Below are positions 28,800 through 37,942 of a DNA stretch of 64,000 nt, piece by piece (positions within the stretch are counted from its first letter, which is position 1; each line of letters starts with the position of its first letter). The notes beneath the pieces are model-generated. The model was given only the letters and a program-made list of their open reading frames with translations. It searched no databases and was not told where the DNA came from. The position numbers and the translations under genes were made by a program. The DNA comes from Methylobacterium ajmalii (GTDB lineage: Bacteria; Pseudomonadota; Alphaproteobacteria; Rhizobiales; Beijerinckiaceae). The stretch is taken from contig NZ_JACWCT010000022.1 in the NCBI RefSeq assembly GCF_016613415.1, forward strand, positions 30,483-94,482, read 5' to 3'.

Positions 28800-30179
28800 T
28801 CACGCCAGCGCGGCGCGCACGTCGGCGACGTCGAGGACGTCGTTCAGCGTCTGCTCGAAGCGGGCGAGCAGGGTGTCGATGTCCTCGTCCGTGCAGCAGA
28901 GCGGCGGCGCGAAGCCGACGATGTCGTCGGCGAAGGCGCGGAAGATCACGCCGTTCCTGTAGCCGAACCGGGCGAGGTGGCCCGAGATGCCGAGATCGGC
29001 CGAGGGCTTGGTGCGCTTCTCCTTGTTCGTGACGAGCTCGACGCCGGCGAGCAGGCCCCGCACCCGCACGTCGCCGACGAGGGGATGGTCGGCGAGGCGC
29101 TCGAGGCCCGCGGTGAAGCGCTCGCCCGCCCGGCGGCCGTTCTCCAGGATGCCGCCTTCGGTGTAGAGCCGCAGCACTTCGAGCCCGACTGCGGCGCTGA
29201 CCGGATGGGCCGAGTAGGTGAAGCCGTGACCGATCGGCTTGCCGGCCGGGGCCCCGTCGGCGATGGCGCGGTAGATCCGGTCCGACATCAGCACCGCGCC
29301 CATCGGGCTGTAGCCCGAGGTCAGGCCCTTGGCGGTGGTCATCAGGTCCGGCACCACGCCGTCATGCTCGCAGCCGAAGAGCGGGCCGGTGCGGCCGAAG
29401 CCGGTGATGACCTCGTCGGCGACGAACAGGATGTCGAGCTCGCGCGCGGCCTCCCGCATCGCCTTCAGCCAGCCGTCCGGCGGCACGATCACGCCGCCCG
29501 AGCCCTGGACCGGCTCGGCGAAGAACGCCGCCACGTTGTCCGCGCCCAGCTCCTCGACCTTGGCCTTCAGCGCCGCGACCGATGAGGCGATCACCGCCGC
29601 GTCGTCGTCGCCGGCCGGGTTGCGGTAGGGATAGGGCGAGGGAATGTGGTGCTGGAGCGTGGTCGGCGCGTCGAAGCCGTCGTGGAAGGCGGGAATCGCG
29701 GTCAGCCCGGCGCCGACGGTCGAGGAGCCGTGATAGCCCCGCTCCAGGGCGATCATGTGCTTCTTCGTCGGCCGCCCGGTCACGTTGTAGTAGTAGCGGA
29801 TGAACCGCACCGCCGAATCGACCGCGTCCGAGCCGCCGAGCGTGAAGTAGACGTGGTTGAGGTCGCCCGGCGCCAGTTCGGCGAGGCGCGCGGCCAGCCG
29901 GATCGCCGGCTCGCTCGAGAAGTGGAAGTAGCCGGTGGCGTAGGGCAGCCGGCGCATCTGCTCGGCCGCGACTTCCACGATCGACTCGTGGCCGTAGCCG
30001 ACATTGACGCACCACAGGCCCGAGAAGCCGTCGAGCAGGGTGTGGCCTTCCGCGTCGGTGAGCGTCGCGCCCTGGGCCGATTGCAGCACCGTGGCGCCGC
30101 GCGCCTCGTGGCCCTTCCACGAGATCACCGGGTGGATGAGGTGGTCGCGGTCGAGCTCGATCAAGGAATTGGGGCGCAT
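28800..30179 (-). CDS. Class III aminotransferase (omega-amino acid:pyruvate type)
   Basis: The 459-residue PLP enzyme has the cofactor aspartate 255 in 'LFVADEVITGFGRTG' and Schiff-base lysine 284 in 'TTAKGLTSGY'. 'SGLWCVNVGYGHE' at the N-terminus and 'SSEPAIRLAARLAE' are typical of beta-alanine/omega-amino acid transaminases that use pyruvate. It is first in a two-gene unit with the tartrate/malate-type dehydrogenase. The substrate cannot be fixed from sequence; a terminal amine or beta-amino acid is most likely. Confidence 0.9.
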   Translation of the reverse strand: MRPNSLIELDRDHLIHPVISWKGHEARGATVLQSAQGATLTDAEGHTLLDGFSGLWCVNVGYGHESIVEVAAEQMRRLPYATGYFHFSSEPAIRLAARLAELAPGDLNHVYFTLGGSDAVDSAVRFIRYYYNVTGRPTKKHMIALERGYHGSSTVGAGLTAIPAFHDGFDAPTTLQHHIPSPYPYRNPAGDDDAAVIASSVAALKAKVEELGADNVAAFFAEPVQGSGGVIVPPDGWLKAMREAARELDILFVADEVITGFGRTGPLFGCEHDGVVPDLMTTAKGLTSGYSPMGAVLMSDRIYRAIADGAPAGKPIGHGFTYSAHPVSAAVGLEVLRLYTEGGILENGRRAGERFTAGLERLADHPLVGDVRVRGLLAGVELVTNKEKRTKPSADLGISGHLARFGYRNGVIFRAFADDIVGFAPPLCCTDEDIDTLLARFEQTLNDVLDVADVRAALA

Positions 30180-30612
30180 GGCTCAGAGGCTCCGGGGCGG
30201 CGTGAGTTGCAGGATGCCCGGGGGGCCGCGGGATTTTTTGCCGAGATGGGCGGGCGGCACCGCGCGGGGAGCGGGTTTGGACGGGGCGGGGCGGCAGAAT
30301 CGATGGGGGGAGGGATCTGGTGAACAGCCCGGGCGTGTGATGCGCGACTGACCGTCAGGACCGCGGGTCTCCCCCTCTCCCCGCGGGCGGGGAGGGTCTT
30401 CACCCCCCTTGTCGGGGTGAAGGGAGCCCGCAGGGCGAAGGTGAGGCCGGGGAAGTCTCCCTCGTCGAGACCCCCTCACCCTCGCTCCGGCTTCGCCTGC
30501 GCTTGTCGCTTGCACGACAAGGTGCAAGCGACCCTCTCCCCGCCCGCGGGGAGAGGGGGAGACCCGCGCTTGCTTTGTCTTGGGACAGATCGCCTTCTGC
30601 GAAGAAGGCGCG
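30180..30612. repeat. 433-base non-coding spacer with GC-rich repeats, family A (copy 2)
   Basis: No gene is recognisable here. The part from about 30370 onward holds two copies of CCCCTCTCCCCGC-type palindromes facing each other (near 30370-30390 and 30531-30560). Between them are smaller hairpins such as CACCCC...GGGGTG and TTGTCG...CGACAA. The arrangement matches the dispersed family A elements near 13.9 kb and 51.6 kb. It lies downstream of the ABC transporter ATPase and upstream of the aminotransferase, where it could end transcription from the former. Confidence 0.6.
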
Positions 30613-32274
30613 CTACGCCGCCGCCCCGCGCCCGGCGCACACCTCGTCGAGCCACCCGGTCCGCAATTCCGGCACCGAGGACAGGAGCAGCCGCGTATAG
30701 GGCTCCTTCGGATCGGCGAGCAGCGCCTCGGTCGGGCCGGCCTCGACCACGCGGCCGTGCTGGAGAACCATGACGGCGTCGCTGATCGAGCGGATCACCC
30801 CGAGGTCGTGGCTGATGAAGACGTAGGCCACGTTGAGGTCGCGCTGGATCTCGACCAGGAGGTCGAGCACCGCCTCGCCGACGACGGTGTCCAGCGCCGA
30901 GGTCACCTCGTCGCACAGGATCACGTCGGGCTCGGCGGCGAGCGCGCGGGCGAGGTTGATGCGTTGCTTCTGGCCGCCGGAGAGCTCGCCCGGTCGCCGC
31001 TCGGCGACGCTGCGGGGCAGGCGGACCTGGTCGAGGAGCTGCATCAGCCGCTGGCGGCGGGCCGCGGCGCCGAGGCGGTGGTAGAAGGCCAGCGGCCGCT
31101 CCAGGATCTGGGCGATGCTCTGGGCCGGGTTCAGCACCGTGTCGGCGTTCTGGAACACGATCTGGATCCGCCGCAGGGTCTCGCGGTCGCGCCGGTCGAG
31201 CGCCGGGGCCAGGACCTTGCCGTCGAGCCGGACCTCGCCGCGGGCGGCCGGCACGATGCCGGAGACGACGCGCGCCAGCGTGCTCTTGCCCGAGCCCGAT
31301 TCGCCGATGATCCCCAGGGTCTCGCCGCGGCGCAGCGAGAAGCCGACGTCGTGCAGGATCTTGACCCGCGGCAGGCCGTCGGCCCCGGCCGGGCCGTAGC
31401 CGGCGGTGATGCCGGTGGCGGCCAGCACCGGGGCCTCGCCGGTCTCTGGAGCAGCCTCCGCGCCCTTGCGCTTGACCGGGGAGGCGGCCGCGATGAGCTG
31501 GCGGGTATAGGGGTGGGCCGGCGCGCTCACCATCTGCTCGACGGCGCCGATCTCGGCGAGGCGCCCGTGGCGCAGGACCGCGATCCGGTCGGCGATCTGG
31601 GCCACCACCGCGAGGTCGTGGCTGACGTAGATGCCGGTGATGCCGCGCTCGCGGATCGCTGCCTTGAACGAGACCAGCACCTCGATCTGGGTCGTGACGT
31701 CGAGCGCCGTGGTCGGCTCGTCGAAGATCACGAGGTCTGGATCGTTGAGGAGCGCCATGGCGGCGAGCAGCCGCTGGAGCTGCCCGCCCGAGACCTGGTG
31801 GGGGTAGCGGTCGCCGATCGTGTCCGGGTTCGGCAGGGCGAGCTCGGCAAACAGGGTCTTGGCCTTGGCGGTGGCGGCCTCCGCCGTGAGCGAGCCGTGG
31901 ATCAGCGCGCTCTCGATCACCTGCGCCATGATGGTGCGGGCGGGGTTGAACGAGGCCGCGGCCGACTGGGCGATGTAGGCGATGCGGTTGCCACGGAGTG
32001 CCCGCAGCTCGGAGGGCGACGAGGCCAGGACCTGCGTCCCGAACACGTCGACGCTGCCGCCGCGGATGGCGCAGCCCTTGCGGGCATAGCCCATCATGGC
32101 GAGCGCGATCGTGGTCTTGCCCGAGCCCGATTCGCCGATCAGCGCCAGGACCTCGCCGCGGGCGATCTCGAACCCGACCTCGTGGACGATCGTCGTCTCG
32201 CGGCCGTCCTCGGCCTTGGCCGCGACCTTCAGGGCCTCGACCCGGACGGTGCCGCTCTTGTGCGCGTGCGCCAT
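30613..32274 (-). CDS. Dipeptide-type ABC transporter ATP-binding protein, two fused ATPase domains
   Basis: The 553-residue protein carries two complete ABC ATPase domains. The first has Walker A GESGSGKTT, signature 'VSGGQLQRLL' and Walker B 'LVIFDEP'. The second has GESGSGKST, 'LSGGQKQRINLARAL' and 'VILCDEV'. Each domain ends with the oligopeptide C-terminal extension ('HPYTRQLI', 'EPYTRLLL'). It replaces the separate DppD and DppF subunits of peptide/nickel transporters. The start lies two bases before the preceding permease stop region, with GGAGGG upstream, so translation is probably coupled. It is the last gene of the SBP-permease-permease-ATPase unit. Confidence 0.93.
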   Translation of the reverse strand: MAHAHKSGTVRVEALKVAAKAEDGRETTIVHEVGFEIARGEVLALIGESGSGKTTIALAMMGYARKGCAIRGGSVDVFGTQVLASSPSELRALRGNRIAYIAQSAAASFNPARTIMAQVIESALIHGSLTAEAATAKAKTLFAELALPNPDTIGDRYPHQVSGGQLQRLLAAMALLNDPDLVIFDEPTTALDVTTQIEVLVSFKAAIRERGITGIYVSHDLAVVAQIADRIAVLRHGRLAEIGAVEQMVSAPAHPYTRQLIAAASPVKRKGAEAAPETGEAPVLAATGITAGYGPAGADGLPRVKILHDVGFSLRRGETLGIIGESGSGKSTLARVVSGIVPAARGEVRLDGKVLAPALDRRDRETLRRIQIVFQNADTVLNPAQSIAQILERPLAFYHRLGAAARRQRLMQLLDQVRLPRSVAERRPGELSGGQKQRINLARALAAEPDVILCDEVTSALDTVVGEAVLDLLVEIQRDLNVAYVFISHDLGVIRSISDAVMVLQHGRVVEAGPTEALLADPKEPYTRLLLSSVPELRTGWLDEVCAGRGAAA

Positions 32275-32276
32275 GA

Positions 32277-33152
32277 TCAGCGCCCTCCCGCTCTCGCCCG
32301 GCCGGGCAGGTTGTCGACCAGGAGGTTCACCCCGATGGTCAGGATCGCGATGGCGATGGCCGGCATCACCACCGCCGGGGCGCCGTAGCTCAGGCCCGCC
32401 ACGTTCTCGCGCACCAGCGAGCCCCAATCGGCGTAGGGCGGCTGCACGCCGAGCCCGAGGAACGACAGGCTCGAGAGCAGCAGCACCACGAAGACGAAGC
32501 GCAGGCCGAAATCGGTGGCGAGCGGCCCGACCATGTTGGGCATCACCTCGCGCAGCATGATGTAGCCGCGGCCCTCGCCGCGGGCCTTCGCGGCGAGCAC
32601 GAAATCCTCGGCCGCGATGTTGACGGCGAGCGCCCGGGTGATCCGGTAGCAGCCCGGCACGTAGATGAACGCCATGGTCAGCACCAGGATCGGCAGCGAC
32701 GAGCCGAGGCCGGCGATCAGCACCAGCGCCAGCATCTTCGAGGGGATCGAGGTCAGCGCGTCGAGGAGCCGGCTGAGCGCGCTGTCGGTCCAGCCGCCGA
32801 CCACCGCGGCGAACAGGCCGAGCCCGATGCCGGCGGTGCAGGCGAGCGCGGTGGCGAGCGCCGCGATGCCGACCGTGTAGCGGGCGCCGAGCAGGATCCG
32901 GCTCAGCATGTCGCGGCCGAGATAGTCGGTGCCGAGGGGGAAGGCGGGGCTCATCGGCCCGAACACGTCGGTGTCGACGATCGCGCCGGCATCGTGGGGG
33001 CTCAGCGCCTGACCCAAGATGGCCATCGCGATGCCGGCCAGCACGATGCCGGCGCCCAGGCACGCCGTGGGGGAGAGCCGCAGGCGCAGCCGCGGGGCCG
33101 CCGGGGCGATCTCCGGCACGGTCTCGCCGAGGCCAAGGTTCTGGTCACGCAT
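32277..33152 (-). CDS. Peptide/nickel-type ABC transporter permease (DppC-like)
   Basis: The 291-residue inner-membrane permease has an N-terminal cytoplasmic stretch, a first helix near residues 32-50, and a five-helix BPD_transp_1 core. The coupling EAA-type motif is in 'ARGEGRGYIMLREVMPN'. 'LGTDYLGRDMLSRIL' is the typical DppC/OppC signature. It overlaps the end of the DppB-like gene by 8 bases and is followed immediately by the ATPase gene. It works as a heterodimer with the DppB-like protein to move the substrate delivered by the binding protein at 34289-35911. Confidence 0.92.
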   Translation of the reverse strand: MRDQNLGLGETVPEIAPAAPRLRLRLSPTACLGAGIVLAGIAMAILGQALSPHDAGAIVDTDVFGPMSPAFPLGTDYLGRDMLSRILLGARYTVGIAALATALACTAGIGLGLFAAVVGGWTDSALSRLLDALTSIPSKMLALVLIAGLGSSLPILVLTMAFIYVPGCYRITRALAVNIAAEDFVLAAKARGEGRGYIMLREVMPNMVGPLATDFGLRFVFVVLLLSSLSFLGLGVQPPYADWGSLVRENVAGLSYGAPAVVMPAIAIAILTIGVNLLVDNLPGRARAGGR

Positions 33153-34101
33153 GGCGCAGCCTCGGGTTGGACAGGATGGCGACGATGTCGGCGGTGGTCA
33201 CCAGCAGCAGGTAGACGGCGCAGAACACGATGGCGCAGGCCTGCACCACCGGCATGTCGCGCATCGACACGCTGTCGACCATCAGCTTGGCGATGCCCGG
33301 ATAGTTGAAGATCGTCTCGACGATGATGACGCCGCCGAGCAGGTAGGACAGGCTGAGCGCGACCGCGTTGGCGATGGCGCCGACCGTGTTCGGCAGGACG
33401 TGGCGCAGGACCACCCGGGCCGGGCTCGCGCCCTTGAGCGCCGCCATCTCGACGTAGGGCGCCTTCATCGCCTCGATCACGGCGGCGCGGGTCATCCGCA
33501 CCATCTGGGTGATCACCACGAAGGACAGGCTCATCACCGGCATCGCCACGGCGCGCAGGAATTCCAGCGGGGTGGCCGAGCGCGGCACGAAGGAGAGGGC
33601 GGGCAGCCAGTGCAGGTGGACGGCGAAGACCAGCACCGCCAGGGTGGCGACCAGGAATTCGGGCACCGACACCGCCGCGATCGTCAGGATGCCGACCGCC
33701 CGGTCGTAGGCCGAGCCGCGCCAGACCGCCGCCGTGATGCCGAGGGTCAGCGCCACCGGCACCGAGATCGCCGTCACGATGCCGGCGAGGATGAGCGAGC
33801 TCGACAGCCGGGCCCAGATCAGGTCGCCGACCGGCTGGCGGCTGACCAGCGAGGTGCCGGCATTGCCGGTGAGAAGGCCGCCGAGCCAGGTGGCGAAGCG
33901 CTGGAGCGCCGGGGCGTCGAGGCCGAGCGCCTGGCGCAGGCCCGCCACCGCCTCCGGGGTCGCGCTCTGGCCCAGGATCGCCTGGGCGACGTCGCCCGGC
34001 AGGAGCTGGGTCGCCCCGAACACGACCACCGAGACGAAGAGCAGCGTCGCGGCGGCGACGAGCACGCGGCCCGCGATCATCGTCAACATGCGGCGGCTCA
34101 T
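33145..34101 (-). CDS. Peptide/nickel-type ABC transporter permease (DppB-like)
   Basis: The 318-residue permease has a first transmembrane helix near residues 10-30 ('RVLVAAATLLFVSVVVFG'), then the 'PGDVAQAILGQSATPE' loop typical of DppB proteins. The EAA motif lies around 'ALKGASPARVVLRHVLPN'. It follows the binding-protein gene after a 187-base gap that contains a hairpin, and overlaps the DppC-like gene by 8 bases. Sequence does not separate peptide, opine, nickel or glycoside substrates. Confidence 0.92.
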   Translation of the reverse strand: MSRRMLTMIAGRVLVAAATLLFVSVVVFGATQLLPGDVAQAILGQSATPEAVAGLRQALGLDAPALQRFATWLGGLLTGNAGTSLVSRQPVGDLIWARLSSSLILAGIVTAISVPVALTLGITAAVWRGSAYDRAVGILTIAAVSVPEFLVATLAVLVFAVHLHWLPALSFVPRSATPLEFLRAVAMPVMSLSFVVITQMVRMTRAAVIEAMKAPYVEMAALKGASPARVVLRHVLPNTVGAIANAVALSLSYLLGGVIIVETIFNYPGIAKLMVDSVSMRDMPVVQACAIVFCAVYLLLVTTADIVAILSNPRLRHA

Positions 34102-34250
34102 GCGCCCTCCCTGATCCTTGGATGGCCGGCCCTCCCGGGCGGGCTTGTCGTTGCAGGTTTCGGTGCAGGTTCGGCGCCGCGGGACCGCGACGCCGCGCGG
34201 CCGGCGCCCCCGACGCGCCGCGCCCCCGGGGCTGGGCCTGGGAGGATGCG

Positions 34251-34275
34251 GGGGACGGGGACGTGCCCCGTCCCC
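34251..34275 (-). terminator. Hairpin after the binding-protein gene
   Basis: GGGGACGGGG (34251-34260) and CCCCGTCCCC (34266-34275) form a 10-base-pair stem with a 5-base loop. It begins 13 bases after the stop of the substrate-binding protein and precedes the permeases. There is no U-tract, so partial termination or 3'-end protection of the abundant binding-protein message is likelier than full termination. Confidence 0.5.
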
Positions 34276-34288
34276 GCGCGGCGAGAGA

Positions 34289-35911
34289 TCAGGCGTCGAG
34301 CCAGGCGTACTCGCCGAAGGTGTAGCCCATCAGGCCGCCGGTCGGGATCGGGTGCAGGCCCTTGATCTTGCTGGAGTAGCAATCGATGTTGCTGATGAAG
34401 GCCGGGATGCCGATGCCGGCCTCGTCGTGCACCAGCACCTGCGCGTCGTGGTACATCTGCTTGCGCTTGGCCTCGTCGCGCTCGGCCCGGGCGGCGACGA
34501 TGAGCTGGTCGAACTTCTCGTTCTTCCAGCGCGACTCGTTCCAGGCCGCATCCGACTTGAAGAACAGGCTGAACAGCAGGTCGGCGGTCGGGCGCGGGTT
34601 GATGTTGCCGAAGCAGAACGGGCTCTTCATCCAGTAGTTCGACCAGTAGCCGTCCGACGGCACCCGCTGGACGTCGATGTTGAGGCCGAGCTTCTTGGCG
34701 TCCTGCTGCATCAGCACCGCCATCTCGACCGAGGCGTCGGCCGCCGGCGAGGCGACGAGCGGGATGGTCGAGCCGAGCACCCCGGCCTTGTTGAAGTGGA
34801 ACTTGGCCTTCTCGGGGTCGTAGGGCCGCTGCGGGATGTCGGCGGCGTGGTAGCGGTTCGAGGACGGGATCGGGTGATCGTTGGCGACCTCGGCGTAGCC
34901 GCGGAAGACCGCGCTGCGCATCTGGGTGCGGTTGAGCAGGTACTTCATGCCGAGCACGAAGTCCGGGTTGGCGCCCGGGCCCTCGTCGAGGCGGGCGATC
35001 AGGTTGGTGTAGAGGCCGGCCTTGGTCTCCAGCACGCCGAAGCCGCCCATGCTCTCGATCACCCGCAGCGAGCGCGGGTTGATCACCGCGGCGATCTGCA
35101 CGTCGCCGGACATGAGGGCGTTCACCCGCGACTGCTCGTCGGGCAGGCCGAAGAACTCGATGCTGTCGAGGAACGGGCCGGGCTGGCGCCAGTAGTCGCC
35201 GTTGCGCACCGCCATCGTGCGTACGCCCGGGGTGAACTCCTTGCACTTGAACGGGCCGGTGCCGATGCCCTTCGAGAAGTCGGTCGTGCCGGCCTGGACG
35301 ATGTGGAAGTGGGCGGTGCCGAGGATGGTCGGCCAGTCGGCGTTGGCGCCGCTGAGCACGATGCGCACCTCGTTCGGGCCCGCGGCCTCGATCGCGGTCA
35401 TCTGCTTGGCCAGCGTGTTGGCCTTGGAGCCGACCGCCGGGTCGAGGTGGCGCTTGAGCGAGAAGACCACGTCCTCCACCGTCAGCGCCTTGCCGTCGTG
35501 GAAGGTCACGCCCTTGCGGATCTTGAAGGTCCAGGTCTTGGCGTCGGGGCTGTCGTAGCTCTCGGCCAGCTCCGGGCCCGGGGCGCCGGTCTGGTCGATG
35601 CGGACGAGCTTGTTGTAGAAGAAGTTGCAGCGGACGTAGTCGCTCGCGTTCGACTGCTTGGCCGGGTCGAGCGTGTCGGAGGTCGAGCTGGTATAGGTGC
35701 AGACCCGGATGTTGCCGCCGCGCTTCGGCGTCTGGGCCAGCGCCTTCGTGGCGCTGCCGAACACCGTGCCGCCGGCGAGAACGCCCATGCCGGCCGAGCC
35801 GAGCAGGCCCAGGATGTCGCGCCGCGACGCTCCCCGGCGCAGGCCGTCGAGGACGCGGCCGCGGTCGGCGGGGCTCATGGTCTCAAAGGCGTCTGCGTCC
35901 AGCTGCGACAT
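34289..35911 (-). CDS. ABC transporter substrate-binding protein, family 5 (peptide/nickel type)
   Basis: The 540-residue protein belongs to the SBP_bac_5 family. The N-terminus has a long polar region, then a twin-arginine signal ('SRRDILGLLGSAGMG') ending near 'ATKALAQ', so export is probably by Tat. The mature part includes 'LAESYDSPDAKTWTFKIRKG', the standard motif of peptide-binding proteins. It is the first gene of the ABC unit and divergent from an ArgE/M20-type deacetylase, which suggests that the imported ligand is an acylated amino acid or small peptide. The ATG at 35911 is chosen from the ribosome site GAGGGGA and the signal peptide. Confidence 0.9.
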   Translation of the reverse strand: MSQLDADAFETMSPADRGRVLDGLRRGASRRDILGLLGSAGMGVLAGGTVFGSATKALAQTPKRGGNIRVCTYTSSTSDTLDPAKQSNASDYVRCNFFYNKLVRIDQTGAPGPELAESYDSPDAKTWTFKIRKGVTFHDGKALTVEDVVFSLKRHLDPAVGSKANTLAKQMTAIEAAGPNEVRIVLSGANADWPTILGTAHFHIVQAGTTDFSKGIGTGPFKCKEFTPGVRTMAVRNGDYWRQPGPFLDSIEFFGLPDEQSRVNALMSGDVQIAAVINPRSLRVIESMGGFGVLETKAGLYTNLIARLDEGPGANPDFVLGMKYLLNRTQMRSAVFRGYAEVANDHPIPSSNRYHAADIPQRPYDPEKAKFHFNKAGVLGSTIPLVASPAADASVEMAVLMQQDAKKLGLNIDVQRVPSDGYWSNYWMKSPFCFGNINPRPTADLLFSLFFKSDAAWNESRWKNEKFDQLIVAARAERDEAKRKQMYHDAQVLVHDEAGIGIPAFISNIDCYSSKIKGLHPIPTGGLMGYTFGEYAWLDA

Positions 35912-36254
35912 CGTCTTCCCCTCGGGCCTGGCTTGGCGGTGGCGTTGTCTGGCGGCGCCGTCCGTTTCGCGGTGCGATGGCGCCATGCTGCACCGCCGAA
36001 ATTTTGGGCATGATCCGTTCGGCACAAACAATCAGCACCATCTTCGTAGGATTGTCAACAATCTGAATCGTTCGCGGCCGCTGCTTCCGGCGACACGGGC
36101 CGGACCCGGGCTCTCGCCGCGATCCGACCGTGCCTTCATGCCGTCCGGAGCGCCTCCGGCGGCAGCTTCTGCGGTACCGCTCCCCGCCTTCGACCGGGGC
36201 GCCGCGGCGCTCCGGCGGTATGATTCGGGCAGTCCGCCGATCCGCGAGAGCCCG
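35912..36254. promoter_or_regulatory. Divergent control region, ABC transporter / ArgE-like gene
   Basis: This 343-base non-coding gap separates two divergent units. The inverted repeat GATTGT-CA-ACAATC (36050-36063) resembles operators of FadR/VanR-type GntR regulators, and a minus-strand TTGACA lies inside it. A single ACAATC-like half site (ACAAACAATC) is about 20 bases away. No GntR gene lies beside it, so the regulator would be encoded elsewhere. No small gene is recognisable in the gap. Confidence 0.5.
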
Positions 36255-37397
36255 ATGTCCGACGCCGCCGCCCTCCTGTCCGCCCTCGTGGCGATCCCCT
36301 CGGTGTGCCGCATGCCGAACGGCGCGATCGTCGCGCTGGTGCGCGACCACCTCGCCCGCCACGGCGTCGAGGCGGCGGTCCTGCCGGGGCCGGAGGGCGA
36401 CCGGGCCAACCTGTTCGCGACGATCGGCCCGCGCGACGTGCCGGGGATCGTCCTGTCGGGCCATCTCGATGTGGTGCCGGCGGGCGAGGGCTGGACCGGC
36501 GACCCCTTCGCCCTGCGGCAGGCCGGCGACCGCCTGGTCGGGCGCGGCGCCGTCGACATGAAGGGCTTCGTCGCCTGCCTGCTGGCGCTCGTGCCCGAGA
36601 TGGTGCGTGCGCCGCTCGCCCGGCCGATCCACCTCGCCCTGTCCTACGACGAGGAGGTCGGCTGCGTCGGCGTGCGCCACATGATCGCCCGGCTGCCCGA
36701 GCTCTGCGCCACCCCCACCGCCTGCCTCGTCGGCGAGCCCTCGGAGATGCGCCCGGTCCTGCGCCACAAGGGCAAGGTGGCCGGCCGCCTCACGGTGCGG
36801 GGGCGCGCCGGCCATTCCTCGCGGCCGGATCTCGCCGACAACGCCGTGCACCTCGCCGCCGACCTCGTCGGGCTGGTGCGCGGCCTGCACGAGGATTTCG
36901 TCGCGCGGGGCCCGTTCCACGATATGTTCACGCCGGCCTCCTCGACCCTGCAGGTCGGGGTCATCGCCGGCGGCACCGGCGTCAACGTCGTGCCCGATAC
37001 CTGCCGGATCGACTGGGAGGCCCGCGCGGTGCCGGGCACCGACCCGATGACGATCCACGACGCCCTCCTCGCCCGGGTCGCCGGCCTGGTCGACCCCCTG
37101 CGGGCGGCCGGCCGCGAGGTCGCGGTCGAGAGCGAGGTGTTGTCGGCCTATCCCGCCCTCGATCTGCCCGACGACGCGCCGTTGCGGAGCCTCGCCGAGG
37201 CGTGGTCGGGCCACGCCGCCCTCGGGGCGGTGAGCTACGGCACCGAGGCCGGCCTGTTCCAGGCCGCCGGCATCCCGTCGATCATCTGCGGGCCCGGCCG
37301 CATCGCCGAGGCGCACCGGCCGGACGAATCGATCGGGCTTGCCGACCTCGACGAATGCTGTGCGATGCTGCGCCGCGTCATCGCGCAACAGAGTTGA
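36255..37397 (+). CDS. Acetylornithine deacetylase / M20 family deacylase (ArgE-like)
   Basis: The 380-residue protein shows the dizinc M20 site: His 70 and Asp 72 in 'SGHLDVVP', Asp 101 in 'GRGAVDMKG', the Glu pair in 'DEEVG' (133-134) and Glu 161 in 'GEPSE'. The central dimerisation domain contains 'GRAGHSSRPD'. Length and motifs match ArgE, but linear arginine biosynthesis cannot be proven: other members hydrolyse N-acyl amino acids. It is divergent from the peptide-type ABC transporter. Together they could import and deacylate an N-acyl amino acid. The ribosome site before ATG 36255 is weak (GAGA). Confidence 0.88.
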   Translation: MSDAAALLSALVAIPSVCRMPNGAIVALVRDHLARHGVEAAVLPGPEGDRANLFATIGPRDVPGIVLSGHLDVVPAGEGWTGDPFALRQAGDRLVGRGAVDMKGFVACLLALVPEMVRAPLARPIHLALSYDEEVGCVGVRHMIARLPELCATPTACLVGEPSEMRPVLRHKGKVAGRLTVRGRAGHSSRPDLADNAVHLAADLVGLVRGLHEDFVARGPFHDMFTPASSTLQVGVIAGGTGVNVVPDTCRIDWEARAVPGTDPMTIHDALLARVAGLVDPLRAAGREVAVESEVLSAYPALDLPDDAPLRSLAEAWSGHAALGAVSYGTEAGLFQAAGIPSIICGPGRIAEAHRPDESIGLADLDECCAMLRRVIAQQS

Positions 37398-37486
37398 GGC
37401 CAGGTGGAAGCCAGGTGAACCGCACCAGTCTGCGCACGTTGTCGGGTCCAGGACCTCACAAATCCAGGATCCGACAGGAGAGCAGC

Positions 37487-37798
37487 ATGCGTTCGATACT
37501 CGCCGGACTTGCCGCCGGCCTTCTCGTTGCCGGTGCCGCCTCGGCCCAGACCGCCGCCCCCTCGACCGCCCCGATGGCCACCCCCGGCCCCGGCACCGGA
37601 TCGAGCATGGGCACCGGCCCGGCCGCGACCGGCACCGTCGCGCCGATGCCGAACAACACCGGCGGTGCGGCCGGCGGCGTCGTGGCGCCCGGACCGACCG
37701 GCGCCTCGACCGTCACAGGCAATTCGGCCGCCGGCGGCAATGCCGGCCAGCCGTCCCGGGCGGTGCCGCAGGGCAGCGGCGGCAGCGGCAGCCGCTGA
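37487..37798 (+). CDS. Small secreted Gly/Thr/Pro/Ala-rich protein
   Basis: The 103-residue protein has a clear signal peptide ('RSILAGLAAGLLVAGAASAQ') cut after Ala-Gln or just before it. The mature part is low in complexity and made mainly of Gly, Ala, Thr, Pro and Ser, with no Cys and no recognisable domain. AGGAG lies seven bases before the ATG. Similar low-complexity secreted proteins are common in alphaproteobacteria without known roles. It is a single gene between ArgE-like and aldehyde dehydrogenase genes, and I infer a periplasmic or secreted location. Confidence 0.75.
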   Translation: MRSILAGLAAGLLVAGAASAQTAAPSTAPMATPGPGTGSSMGTGPAATGTVAPMPNNTGGAAGGVVAPGPTGASTVTGNSAAGGNAGQPSRAVPQGSGGSGSR

Positions 37799-37942
37799 GC
37801 GCTCCCGGGCGGGCCATATCGCGATCCTATCGCGTCCGCCCGTCGATGGTATTGGAAATGCCCCTCCCGGCGCGGTAACACCGCGCCCAAGAGCAGGCCG
37901 GCCGCCGACACGGCGGCCGGTCGCCACGGGAGGTTTGACAGC

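Noticed and set aside
30370..30612. Possible CRISPR-like repeat array
   Set aside because: The repeats are inverted and irregular, without constant repeat and spacer lengths, and no cas genes are nearby.
34098..35246. Alternative minus-strand frame through the substrate-binding protein gene
   Set aside because: It overlaps the binding-protein frame fully and lacks any motif. The frame at 34289-35911 has a Tat signal and SBP_bac_5 motifs.
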